Shown: positions 45,083 through 53,327 of the stretch, piece by piece | Numbering within the stretch: the first letter of the stretch is position 1 | Layout: every line of letters starts with the position of its first letter | DNA from: Bacteroidota bacterium | GTDB taxonomy: Bacteria > Bacteroidota > Bacteroidia > Chitinophagales > Chitinophagaceae | Direction: 5' to 3' | Length of the DNA stretch: 64,000 nucleotides | NCBI GenBank assembly: GCA_016712665.1 | Contig: JADJQP010000001.1 | Location: forward strand, 434,001 to 498,000 | Translations under genes and position numbers: made by a program | Notes under the pieces: generated by a model | What the model was told of the DNA's origin: nothing | Seen by the model: only the letters and a program-made list of their open reading frames with translations | The model's database searches: none

Positions 45083-45504
45083 ATAAAAATATTTGTTTCG
45101 GTATGTTGCGATGTTTATAGCTGGTGCGCAAGATTATTCATTACAGTCTCTCACTATTTGTTGAAGGCTCGCTCTTCAGTCAGCTGTACTTGTTGAAATT
45201 GCGGGTTTATACCTGCAAAGGTAGGTCATCCCTTTTGTACATACAAGTTGTTGCCCTCTGTGCCAAGGCCTCTTTTTGCAGGGAGATTATTTCTTACCAA
45301 TATATTATACAAAGTGGTTTGCAATACTTGTTTACAGCGGTGCGCTCTTTGTGGTATGAAGGGATATTTATGTCATCCGAATTGGTAAATGGAAATTATT
45401 ATAAGTGGATAAATAAAAATATTTCTTTGTTGATTATTAAATAATGATATTGATTTGTACTTATGTAATTTAAGAATTCTAAAATCATCCAGTAACTTTG
45501 ATAC
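45083..45504. other. Intergenic stretch at the left edge of the AT-rich island
   Basis: About 420 bp. A 106-codon frame on the plus strand (45124-45444) lacks coding character and family signature. TAACTTTG at 45493-45500 matches the -7 promoter element and ends 4 nt before the glycosyltransferase ATG. Otherwise I see nothing. Confidence 0.5.
45493..45500 (+). promoter_or_regulatory. -7 element of the glycosyltransferase gene
   Basis: TAACTTTG, full match to TAnnTTTG, 4 nt before the ATG at 45505. No matching -33 at the right distance. Confidence 0.45.
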
Positions 45505-46131
45505 ATGATACATGAAAAAATCAATACGCTCACATTTAATGATATTAGCATTTCTTATGGACCAAATATTCATTACATTGAATTGTGGAATGAATTCAAC
45601 TCAATTTCAAAAAACGAATTTCAAATTAATGGACTCTGTGGCAATTGGAAAAATGCAAGTCCTATTACAAATTTAAATTTCCATTTAAAGCGATTTCATG
45701 TTCCTGAAATCCCCAAGGTTAGGCAAATGATATTGGACGTATATTTCAGCATGTACATTATTCAACATAGAAATGAAATATTCTATTTGCGGCTCTCTAA
45801 CTACTCCTTATTGGTTTGGTTAACGTTATTGTTGTTCAAAGTAAGGTATTTTATTGAACTAAACGGTATTATGGAAAAGGACACAAAGCTTTTTAAAATG
45901 GGCAATATAAATTCATTTTACGCTGCGTTGCAAGAACGAATTCTTATAAACGGGTGTAGAGGTTGCATAGCTGTTACCAGCCAAATAGAACAATTTGCCA
46001 GGTCAAAAAAAGCCAAGCGAATTATAACGATTCCCAATGGTGTTTCTAATTCTTTTTTCGATATCAAACAAAAAAAGAATCTGGATATGATTTTGTTTTT
46101 GTCGGATCATTTACTCCATGGGATGGATTAG
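45505..46131 (+). pseudogene. GT4-type glycosyltransferase, N-terminal part (frameshifted)
   Basis: First domain of a GT-B glycosyltransferase: YIELWNEFNSISKNEF, IELNGIMEKDTKLFKMGNINSFYAALQERILINGCRGCIAVTSQIEQFARSKK, ITIPNGVSNSFF. The IPNGV motif before the domain linker is characteristic of GT4. In-frame sequence ends at the A7 tract 46070-46076; the last ~19 residues (NLDMILFLSDHLLHGMD) are out of frame. The zero frame reads CAA AAA AAG, an A-AAA-AAG heptamer. The gene stands alone, without other polysaccharide genes. AT-richer than the flanking chromosome. Confidence 0.8.
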
Positions 46132-46598
46132 CTTTAATCATTGAGTTAGCCAAAGAATATAAGGAGGCTACTTTTCATCTAATTGGGGATGGAGTTTCTA
46201 GAAGTGAAATAGAACGGAATAAAACAGAAAATATGAAATTCTATGGTACTATTTCGTACAATGAATTGCTTACGTTATATCCAAAATTTGATGCAGGTAT
46301 TGCGTTGTATTTAAGTCAAGAAAGCGACAAGCAGTTATCCTCCTTAAAAACGATTGAATACATCGCTAGTGGATTACCTGTATTTACAAGCACTGCATTA
46401 GGGCAAGAGTTTGTAGAACACAATACCTTAGGCGTATGTTCAAAATTGGAAAATGTATTGCTTGATTTTTCAAAATTTATGAATAATATGAATGTTTACA
46501 AATCTAATGTGGAGCATTTCAGAACCATCGAAAAGGAAAACATGAGTTGGGCTAGAGTTGCATTAAAAACAAAAGAATTTATTAATAAAAGTATCTAA
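46077..46598 (+). pseudogene. GT4-type glycosyltransferase, C-terminal part (frameshifted)
   Basis: Reading in the -1 frame from the A7 tract gives ESGYDFVFVGSFTPWDGLALIIELAKEYKEATFHLIGDG, the start of the GT-B C-terminal domain. NMKFYGTISYNELLTLYPKFDAGIALYL and LKTIEYIASGLPVFTS follow; the E-x7-E motif of retaining enzymes is here E-Y-I-ASGLP, abbreviated. The first ATG of this frame is 46233, too late for a functional domain. The reconstructed protein has about 364 residues. Donor and acceptor cannot be told. Confidence 0.8.
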
Positions 46599-46697
46599 TT
46601 AACGTAATCTGCAACGTTTTATAATAAAATTGAAAATCAAAATTGGGAAAAAAGGTAGCCTGTCAGCTAACAGCACTTACACTAAAAGGCTTGCTCG

Positions 46698-46890
46698 GTA
46701 TGGTGCGAAGGTCTCGCTAGTTCAACCATCTAATTGCGTCTCGGTAACATTTCACTTTGAATAATTTTCTGTCCTTGAATAAGGAACAGAAAATTAAAGG
46801 AGCGAGACGATGAAAAGGCCTACTTCATTACTAGCTATTCTTTATCGAGACGCTATGGTGTTGCAGATACAAGCGGGACGCTTGCACTAG
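46698..46890 (+). repeat. REP/BIME-type repeat, copy A (left of the TIR-like gene)
   Basis: 193 bp, about 85-90 % identical by eye to 48406-48600 and in the same orientation. The right end is the small hairpin AAGCG-GGA-CGCTT followed by GCACTAG. The left end is a degenerate inverted form. Nested inverted repeats follow: GCGTCTCGGTA/TATCGAGACGC, and a central hairpin at 46763-46795 (AATTTTCTGT / ACAGAAAATT, plus CCTT/AAGG). The remaining DNA from 46599 to 47195 shows no gene. Confidence 0.85.
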
Positions 46891-47195
46891 TGGAGCATTT
46901 GGTGGTAATTTATCCATTTGTGGGTTTTGGCAATAGCCATTGTCTTCATGTATTCTTATATATTGCTGGGATTTATTTTATCATAAGCCGATGGTTCTGT
47001 GTTGCCAACGGCCTAAAAAACAAATTTCATGATTTGGATCTTTGACCACAGAATTGTAAGTTTACAAAGCGAGGAGAGGTATCATCCTTTGGTTACGTAG
47101 TAATGATAGAAAATATAATGAAAGGATGAAGGATGTTAAAGGGAATTAAGCATTAGCATCCTTATGTAATATTCAAAAATAAATAATTAACACTT

Positions 47196-48287
47196 ATGCA
47201 TAAATGCTTTGTTATCCAACCCTTTGATCACAAATTCGATAATAGATTTAAGGACACCTTTGAACCGGCCATAAAAAAAGCAGGGCTAATTCCATACCGA
47301 GTAGACAACGATTTAACCACAATTAAACCTATAGAAAGCATAGAAGAGGGCATTAAAAATTCCAAAATCGTTTTCGCTGATATTACCACCGACAATCCGA
47401 ATGTATGGTATGAACTTGGCTTTGCTTTTGCATGTAATAAAAAAATAATAATGGTATGTTGCAAGGATGAAAGAAGTGATCATTTCCCCTTCGATATTAG
47501 ACATAGATCCATTATTGAGTATAAATCCGGCACCAAGAGTGATTTCGAAAAACTTGAACAAGGGATTACTTTAAAAATTAAAGCCTTAGTTAAGACTAAG
47601 GATATTTATGATTATAGTATTGATAAAATTCCAAATGGCATTCAGAACTATATTAATGATTTTCCCCAATTTAATAATATAGCGGACATTAAAAGAGGGT
47701 ATGTTAAAACCTCAAGAGAAAGTTTTTTTATTGGATTGAAATCTGTGTTGGAAGATTTACATACGAATACAAAGGTTATTTCAACTGACAGTATTAACCT
47801 AACAAAATTTAGTCAGTATCTACATTATTGGGCCAAAGAAGGGCTTCCTTATTTGAAACTTAATTATTTGGCCAATGAAAAGAAAATAAAATTCATTAGG
47901 ATTTTTATTGTTGATGAAGACGAATACCAAAAAAATAAACCATACTTTTTTAAGCTTGCCTCTTTACATAAATGCGCAGGTGTAGAGCCTAGATACATTT
48001 TCTACCAAAATTTGCTAGACACACCATCATATTTAAGGGAATTTGCCGTATTTGGGAATAAGTATGTGGATGAAACAATCTATGATATCCGGTCATATCG
48101 AGTAATTGAGAACTACATACATTGGGGAAGTGATATAATTACAACCTTCACTGAGCGAGCGAAAGTACTGGAAAACCTGTCTCTTGAATTTGAGGGAATG
48201 CACCAAATTAAAAAATTGAAAACAATAGATTCACTTAACAAATATGCAGAGAGTTGTTTAAACGAAGAAATTAAAATCAAAAAATAG
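47196..48287 (+). CDS. TIR-like / nucleoside 2-deoxyribosyltransferase-like protein, candidate defence gene
   Basis: 363 residues. The N-terminal domain (1-125) has CFVIQPFDHKFDNRFKDTFEPAIKKAGL, ESIEEGIKNSKIVFADITTDNPNVWYELGFAFACNKKIIMVC and RHRSIIEYKSG. The pattern S-x-x-V-x-A-D-x-T...NPNVWYELGxA, with Glu in YELG, is that of nucleoside 2-deoxyribosyltransferase-like TIR relatives used as NAD-processing effectors in antiphage systems. The C-terminal ~200 residues (RESFFIGLKSVLEDLHTNTKVISTDSINL, IKFIRIFIVDEDEY, LHKCAGVEPRYIFYQ) form an unassigned domain, perhaps a PLD-like sensor fold. No partner gene adjoins it. AT-rich, set between two repeat copies. Confidence 0.75.
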   Translation: MHKCFVIQPFDHKFDNRFKDTFEPAIKKAGLIPYRVDNDLTTIKPIESIEEGIKNSKIVFADITTDNPNVWYELGFAFACNKKIIMVCCKDERSDHFPFDIRHRSIIEYKSGTKSDFEKLEQGITLKIKALVKTKDIYDYSIDKIPNGIQNYINDFPQFNNIADIKRGYVKTSRESFFIGLKSVLEDLHTNTKVISTDSINLTKFSQYLHYWAKEGLPYLKLNYLANEKKIKFIRIFIVDEDEYQKNKPYFFKLASLHKCAGVEPRYIFYQNLLDTPSYLREFAVFGNKYVDETIYDIRSYRVIENYIHWGSDIITTFTERAKVLENLSLEFEGMHQIKKLKTIDSLNKYAESCLNEEIKIKK

Positions 48288-48405
48288 TACTACAGCTATT
48301 ACACAGCAAAGCGTCATAGTGGCTGAGTAGCTTTTTGAGCTGTTTTTCTTTATCGAGCTTTTGAATTAATTTTAAACTTTGTATCTTTAAATTTCCCAAC
48401 TGCCC

Positions 48406-48600
48406 TAGTATGGTGCAAGCGTCTAGCTTGTTCAAACAGCTAATAGCGTCTCCCCAACATTTCACTTCGAATTATTTTCTGTCCTTGAATAATGAATAGA
48501 AAATTATAAATGCAAGACGATGAAATGGCCTACTTCATTACTTGTTATTCTTTATCGAGACGCTAAGGTGTTGCAGATACTAGCGGGACGCTTGCACTAT
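48406..48600 (+). repeat. REP/BIME-type repeat, copy B (right of the TIR-like gene)
   Basis: 195 bp. Ends are inverted: TAGTATGGTGCAAGCGTC at the left, GACGCTTGCACTA at the right, with small hairpins CAAGC-GTCTA-GCTTG and AGCG-GGA-CGCT. In the central hairpin a C-to-T change relative to copy A keeps pairing as G-U. DNA from 48601 to 48720 shows no feature. Confidence 0.85.
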
Positions 48601-48720
48601 TTATGGACAGCCTACTATCTAAAAATACGGACTTTGTAAATACATCCAAAAGAATAAGCACTTACGAACTACACACCACAGCACCCATTCAATCCACAAT
48701 ACCATCCCCTCGCAAATTAT

Positions 48721-49620
48721 CTATTGCAACAAATTTTGAATGGCCCGTTCAATAGTGGGGTATTGGCATTGAAAGCCATGATGTCTGATTTTTTGATTGC
48801 TCACTTGGGCACTTTTCAATATTTCAATACTCATTTCACCCAAAGCAAGTTCCAGCGCTATTTTAGGGATAGGTATTTTCAGTCCGCGTTTCATGTGGAG
48901 TATCGCATCAAACAATGCATTGGCGCTTGCCGGATTATCAGCCACCGCATTAAAGGTTTCGTTGGAGGGAGTTTCTAACAAATAAAGAAACATACGAGCG
49001 ATGTCTTCAATATGAATCCAACTCATTATCTGCTTTCCATTACCCGGAATGCCGGCAATGCCCAATCGCAGTGGTTTTAAAAACTCCTGTAAGGCACCGC
49101 CCTCCTTGCTCAATACAATACCCACACGCGCAATAGCAGTAGGTATGCCCAAGGCCCTGAACCGGACAGCTTCTTTTTCCCACAACGAACAAGTGCTTGA
49201 AAGAAAACTATTGTCAGGAGCATCCTCTTCGTGTAAGAGCCGGTCGCTCTCCGCATAATATCCTATGGCCGATGCCGATACCATATTGGTGGCCTGAATT
49301 TGTCCGGAGCATATGGCATCATACAGGGTTTGCAAACTCTGTGTACGACTATCCATTATTTCTTGTTTTCTGTTAGGGGTCCACCGCTTTTCTGCAACGC
49401 CCGCCCCGGCAAGGTTTATAATACCCACCCCTTCGATGGTAAAATCCGGATCGATAAAACGCTCCTTTGGGTTCCAATACACATATTGCAACTTTGGGTT
49501 TTTGTGGGATACCGTCCATTGGGTGCTTAATACCACCACCTCTACCTTCTGTGCGAGCAGGAGTTTGCACAACGCCCTTCCAATAAGTCCAGTGCCTCCT
49601 GTAATCAGTACTTTTGCCAT
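48721..49620 (-). CDS. TIGR01777-family NAD(P)-dependent oxidoreductase (SDR epimerase type)
   Basis: 299 residues. Extended SDR fold with the nucleotide loop ITGGTGLIGRALCKLLL, then VYWNPKERFID, IINLAGAGVAEKRWTPNRKQEIMDSR, SASAIGYYAESDRLLHEED (Tyr of the active site), FLSSTCSLWEKEA, and MSWIHIEDIARMFLYLLE. The C-terminal DUF1731 domain is present (PKIALELALGEMSIEILKSAQVSNQKIRHHGFQCQYPTIERAIQNLL). These match the YfcH/SulA-like cell-division-epimerase group (TIGR01777), whose substrate is unknown. It borders the accessory island on the chromosomal side. Confidence 0.93.
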   Translation of the reverse strand: MAKVLITGGTGLIGRALCKLLLAQKVEVVVLSTQWTVSHKNPKLQYVYWNPKERFIDPDFTIEGVGIINLAGAGVAEKRWTPNRKQEIMDSRTQSLQTLYDAICSGQIQATNMVSASAIGYYAESDRLLHEEDAPDNSFLSSTCSLWEKEAVRFRALGIPTAIARVGIVLSKEGGALQEFLKPLRLGIAGIPGNGKQIMSWIHIEDIARMFLYLLETPSNETFNAVADNPASANALFDAILHMKRGLKIPIPKIALELALGEMSIEILKSAQVSNQKIRHHGFQCQYPTIERAIQNLLQ

Positions 49621-49672
49621 CTAGTGTGTTTTTGGGGTTGAATTAATTGTAGTACGACGCAATATTATTTCT

Positions 49673-49680
49673 TACTTTTG
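49673..49680 (+). promoter_or_regulatory. -7 element for the 49704 gene
   Basis: TACTTTTG, full match to TAnnTTTG. TTG lies 23 bp upstream (49647-49649). Confidence 0.5.
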
Positions 49681-49703
49681 TGCAAGTTATGTTGAAGGTA
49701 TTA

Positions 49704-51137
49704 ATGATTAAAAAGTTTTTATTGATAGCCCTTTGTTGTGGCCTTATGTTGCCGGTATATTCGCAAAAACTTTTTCTTTCAGAGGCAGAAGATTTTAATA
49801 TTCGCACCGACGATTTTGCTGTAGTGGGAAAGTATGGCAAAAGCGTGCTTACCTATCGCAAACGAAGCGGAAAGGCTGAAATTATTTTCTATTCCGAAAC
49901 GATGAACAAGCAAAAGTCTTTATCCTTAGATTTTTTGCCCAATAATTTTTCAAATGTTCGCTTTGTATGTGACCAAAGCCATTTATTGGTCTTTTACGAA
50001 ACGAAGGAATCAAAAAAACAACAATTGTATGCATCTCGCTTAGTGGAGGGAGATACTTGGCAAGCGCCAGTATTGCTGTCTTCCAAGCCTATCAGTTTGA
50101 TAAAAGATTATATTCCCTTCAATTATTCGGTAAGCGAAAACGGCAAACGCATTTTATTTTTCAATTCGTACTATTTGGCGGGCGATAATACAGTACAGGC
50201 AGTTATAGTGGATGAGCAGTTGCATATTCTCAAAGAAATTCATCAGATTTTTCCGGATAAGGAATATTTCTTTTCAGAAAAATCCATTATTTCCGATAAA
50301 GGACTGCCCTACTTATTAGCCACCAACAGACCCAGTAATAACGGCAATGTAGAAGAACTCAAAGTGCTGACCCTTTCCAACTATTCAAAAGAGTTATTTG
50401 TATTTCCTATTGTATTGGAAGGGCATCATGTGAGTGACTTGCAGATAGCGGCCGACAACGAAAACGGAAATATTTGTATTGCTTCGTTTTTCGCAGACGG
50501 TAAATATGCAAGCCCCAGGGGGATATTCATGTGCAATTTTGATGAAGGAAAGCAAGCCACTACTGCCAGTCATTTTGTGCCGGTGGTGCTGCAAATTTCA
50601 AAAAGTAATAGCGACTTAAAAGACTTGCGGGTACGTAATCTAATTCTAAAAAGGGATGGTGGCGTAGAAATTGTAGCCGAAAAGTATTATCAAAATATAC
50701 GGACCATCAATTCCATCAATCCGATTGTCAATTCTTCCTTTATGACCGGTCCGGACAATGCGCGATCCGTAACAGAATTCTATTATGATGAAGTCTATAT
50801 CTTTAATTTTAAAACCGATGGATCGCTCAATTGGAGCCAAACGATATTAAAAGAACAACTCAGCACAGATGATGGTGGTATGTTTTCATCCTTTGCAGCG
50901 CTCCGTTACCCCATCGGCAATGTCTATATATTTAATGACTTAAGTTCCAAAGCAAGCAGGCTACTGGCTAGCTATTTATCATCGAATGGAGAAATGAGCA
51001 TGAAGGAAATTCAAACAAGTGAGCAAATTGATGAGTGGAATATAATGCCCCGGTCCGGAAAACAAATTTCAAAATCAGAATTAATTATTCCCTGTATGAT
51101 TAAGAATAGCGTTTCCTTTTTAAAGATTAAATTTTAA
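49704..51137 (+). CDS. Exported protein of unknown function
   Basis: Start candidates are ATG 49689 (MLKVLMIKK) and ATG 49704 (MIKKFLLIALCCGLMLPVYSQ). The second gives a standard signal peptide and a GAAGG-like ribosome site; the first would make an almost leaderless message. The mature ~455 residues are beta-rich with repeated blade-like strands (NVRFVCDQSHLLVFYETKESKKQQLYASRLV, SENGKRILFFNSYYLAGDNTVQAVIVDEQ, GSLNWSQTILKEQ), suggesting a beta-propeller. No family recognised. The next gene, DUF6427, begins 8 bp after its stop. Confidence 0.75.
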   Translation: MIKKFLLIALCCGLMLPVYSQKLFLSEAEDFNIRTDDFAVVGKYGKSVLTYRKRSGKAEIIFYSETMNKQKSLSLDFLPNNFSNVRFVCDQSHLLVFYETKESKKQQLYASRLVEGDTWQAPVLLSSKPISLIKDYIPFNYSVSENGKRILFFNSYYLAGDNTVQAVIVDEQLHILKEIHQIFPDKEYFFSEKSIISDKGLPYLLATNRPSNNGNVEELKVLTLSNYSKELFVFPIVLEGHHVSDLQIAADNENGNICIASFFADGKYASPRGIFMCNFDEGKQATTASHFVPVVLQISKSNSDLKDLRVRNLILKRDGGVEIVAEKYYQNIRTINSINPIVNSSFMTGPDNARSVTEFYYDEVYIFNFKTDGSLNWSQTILKEQLSTDDGGMFSSFAALRYPIGNVYIFNDLSSKASRLLASYLSSNGEMSMKEIQTSEQIDEWNIMPRSGKQISKSELIIPCMIKNSVSFLKIKF

Positions 51138-51145
51138 TCCGCATT

Positions 51146-52126
51146 TTGATACAGGTATTTAAACGCAACGATATATCTGCCTACATCGCTTTGTTAGCAG
51201 TGACCCTTATTTGTAAGCTGAAATTTTTATTAAATCCGGCTCCAGCGGCATTAGATGCCGATGCCTTTCGATCGCTATTTTTTAGTTTGGCCGGACTGAA
51301 ATCGTTTTATATTGCCCATCCGCTTCTATATATGTTATTGTCGGTGATTTTGCAATATGTGTTTGCTATTGTGCTTAATAACGCCATGATAAATCAGCGT
51401 TTGTATCCTCAAAAGAACATGCTGATCGGATTGGCCTTCATCTTGATTACGTCCTTTTTTTCGGAGTGTACCTATTTTTCTACAGCATTTATTGCCAATT
51501 TCTTTTTGACCATAGGGTTTGTAACAATATTAAAACTAAGCACCACAGCCCTACCCCGGCAACGCTGTTTTAATGTAGGACTGCTAATGGGTTTGGCAAG
51601 CTTTTTTTACGCTCCGTCCATGCTCCTTTTCATACTATTTCTGTTTTTTATCTGGTTGTTGCGTCCCTTTGTGTTGCAAGAGGCGGTGGCATATTTTCTC
51701 GGTTTTATGATATGCTATTACGGAGCCTTTGCCTATTTATACCTAACAGGTCATTGGCAGCTAAGTAGTTTACAACCGCATTTTCATCTAGCCTTACCCA
51801 CTCGCCCTCAAAATGTCAACCACTTGATTTGGTTTGCGGTGGTATTTGTAGTCCTACTGATTCGGAGCCTCTTGCTTTCGGCCAAAAATGTACGAAAAGA
51901 ACCCATGATCGTGCGTAAAAAGTGGCGTCTAGTATATGCCTATTTGATTTTTGCAACCCTATGCGCTTTGTTTTCAAGCAAGTTCCCCTCGGTTTTTCTG
52001 ATAGTAGCACTCACCCCATTTAGCATATTATTAAGTCATTCATTTAATCACCATAAGGAAAAATGGAATATATTTACACTCCTTTTCATCCTACTATCCA
52101 TACTAGGCATGCATTGGGTACTGTAA
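51146..52126 (+). CDS. DUF6427-family polytopic membrane protein
   Basis: 326 residues with about ten membrane helices. The N-terminus (MIQVFKRNDISAYIALLAVTLICKLKFLLNP) and motifs MINQRLYPQKNMLIGLAFILITS, FNVGLLMGLASFFYAPSMLLFILFLFFIWLLRPF and a basic patch RKEPMIVRKKWRLVY resemble the DUF6427 family, often near purine genes in Bacteroidota. The start is TTG 51146, the only plausible codon before the first helix (an ATT lies just upstream, and a stop at 51128). purQ starts 15 bp downstream; transcription is probably shared. Confidence 0.82.
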   Translation: MIQVFKRNDISAYIALLAVTLICKLKFLLNPAPAALDADAFRSLFFSLAGLKSFYIAHPLLYMLLSVILQYVFAIVLNNAMINQRLYPQKNMLIGLAFILITSFFSECTYFSTAFIANFFLTIGFVTILKLSTTALPRQRCFNVGLLMGLASFFYAPSMLLFILFLFFIWLLRPFVLQEAVAYFLGFMICYYGAFAYLYLTGHWQLSSLQPHFHLALPTRPQNVNHLIWFAVVFVVLLIRSLLLSAKNVRKEPMIVRKKWRLVYAYLIFATLCALFSSKFPSVFLIVALTPFSILLSHSFNHHKEKWNIFTLLFILLSILGMHWVL

Positions 52127-52141
52127 AAAAAAATTATTGAA

Positions 52142-52828
52142 ATGAAATTTGGCATTGTAGTTTTTCCCGGCTCAAATTGTGACAGAGACATGCAGCATGC
52201 TTTGGCTCAGGATGCAAAACAAGAAGTAATTATGTTGTGGCATAAAGACAAAGATTTGTCGGCCTTTTCTACTGAAGATTGTATTGTATTGCCAGGGGGC
52301 TTTTCATACGGCGACTACCTCCGATGTGGGGCCATTGCCCGATTTAGTCCGATGATGGAATCGGTGATAGCGCATGCCAATAAGGGCGGTAAAGTATTAG
52401 GAGTTTGCAACGGATTTCAAATTTTATGTGAGGCGGGCTTATTGCCGGGGGCTTTACTATTAAACGATCATCAAAATTTTATTTGTAAAAATACCTTTAT
52501 CAAAAGTGAAAATGAAAAGGTGGCCATTAGCAAGAATGTGGTGGGACAGACCTTGAAGATTCCGATTGCGCATGGCGAAGGGAGGTATTATGCAGATGCA
52601 GCTACTATTCAACAAATTGAAACAAACAATCAGGTTATTTTTAGGTATTGCGATAGTACAGGCAATACCGCTGTTGCCAATCCGAACGGAACCACCCACA
52701 ATATTGCAGGTATTTGCAATGCCAACGGAAATGTATTTGGTATGATGCCGCATCCCGAACGTGCTTGCAGCGCCATTTTGGGCAATACCGATGGGTTAAA
52801 AATTTTTAATAGTATCATCAATAATTAA
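52142..52828 (+). CDS. purQ: Phosphoribosylformylglycinamidine synthase subunit PurQ
   Basis: Glutaminase subunit that feeds ammonia to PurL in the FGAR-to-FGAM step, immediately before PurM. 228 residues. Class I amidotransferase motifs: FGIVVFPGSNCDRDM, PGGFSYGDYLRCGAIA, nucleophile elbow GVCNGFQILCEAGLLPGAL (Cys89), and MMPHPERA (His204, Glu206 of the triad). A separate purQ implies a three-part PurLQS system, unlike the single large PurL of many Gram-negatives. purL and purS are not in this window. Confidence 0.96.
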   Translation: MKFGIVVFPGSNCDRDMQHALAQDAKQEVIMLWHKDKDLSAFSTEDCIVLPGGFSYGDYLRCGAIARFSPMMESVIAHANKGGKVLGVCNGFQILCEAGLLPGALLLNDHQNFICKNTFIKSENEKVAISKNVVGQTLKIPIAHGEGRYYADAATIQQIETNNQVIFRYCDSTGNTAVANPNGTTHNIAGICNANGNVFGMMPHPERACSAILGNTDGLKIFNSIINN

Positions 52829-52840
52829 AAACGAAATATC

Positions 52841-53326
52841 ATGAAATATGTGCTTTTTCTTTTTTTGACCGTGGCAGGGTTTTCCTCAATGGCCCAATCA
52901 GGTGCCGAAGCAAAACTACCGCCCAATGAAAAATTTGACGCCAGTCACGTTTTCTGGAGGTTTTCGATTGGAAAACATGAAGATAAAACCATCATCCAAG
53001 CTATCGCAACGATTGAGGATGGTTGGCATATTTTTTCAACCGACCCCGGTGGTGATGGAAGTCTTACCGCAACTCAAATTGAAATTGATGAATTGCAAAA
53101 ATTTAAAACACCAATAGAAATAGAGAATGGTGAGGGTTGGATTGAACATCATTTAGAAGGAATCGGATCCGTTAAATATTTTGAGAAACAAGCAGTCTTC
53201 ACCAGTAAGTTTGTAGCTCCCTCCACAATAAAAACGTTTACCGGAAATGTTCATTTTCAAATTTGTAATGATGTGATGTGTATGGCGCCTACCTCAAAGG
53301 CATTTACCCTTTCCTTAAAAAAATAA
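52841..53326 (+). CDS. Stand-alone DsbD N-terminal-like domain, exported
   Basis: 161 residues: signal peptide (YVLFLFLTVAGFSSMAQS) and one immunoglobulin-like DsbD-alpha domain (HVFWRFSIGKHEDKTIIQAIATIEDGWHIFSTDPGGDGSLTATQIEIDE). A Cys pair near the end (VHFQICNDVMCMAPTSKAF) matches the redox Cys of DsbD-alpha. The following gene encodes full-length DsbD with a homologous domain at its N-terminus (PEWHLWSLNPGGDGM, RYQSCDHGQCLKPEEKPF), so this looks like a tandem partial duplicate. It probably shuttles electrons from DsbD to periplasmic targets. One base separates the two genes. Confidence 0.85.
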   Translation: MKYVLFLFLTVAGFSSMAQSGAEAKLPPNEKFDASHVFWRFSIGKHEDKTIIQAIATIEDGWHIFSTDPGGDGSLTATQIEIDELQKFKTPIEIENGEGWIEHHLEGIGSVKYFEKQAVFTSKFVAPSTIKTFTGNVHFQICNDVMCMAPTSKAFTLSLKK

Positions 53327-53327
53327 G

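Noticed and set aside
45124..45444. 106-codon plus-strand frame before the glycosyltransferase
   Set aside because: No start context, signal peptide or family motif, and its composition looks like translated non-coding AT-rich DNA.
46599..47195. Transposase or RAYT remnant beside repeat copy A
   Set aside because: Both strands were read; no frame with Y1-transposase motifs (HUH, YPxxS) was found.
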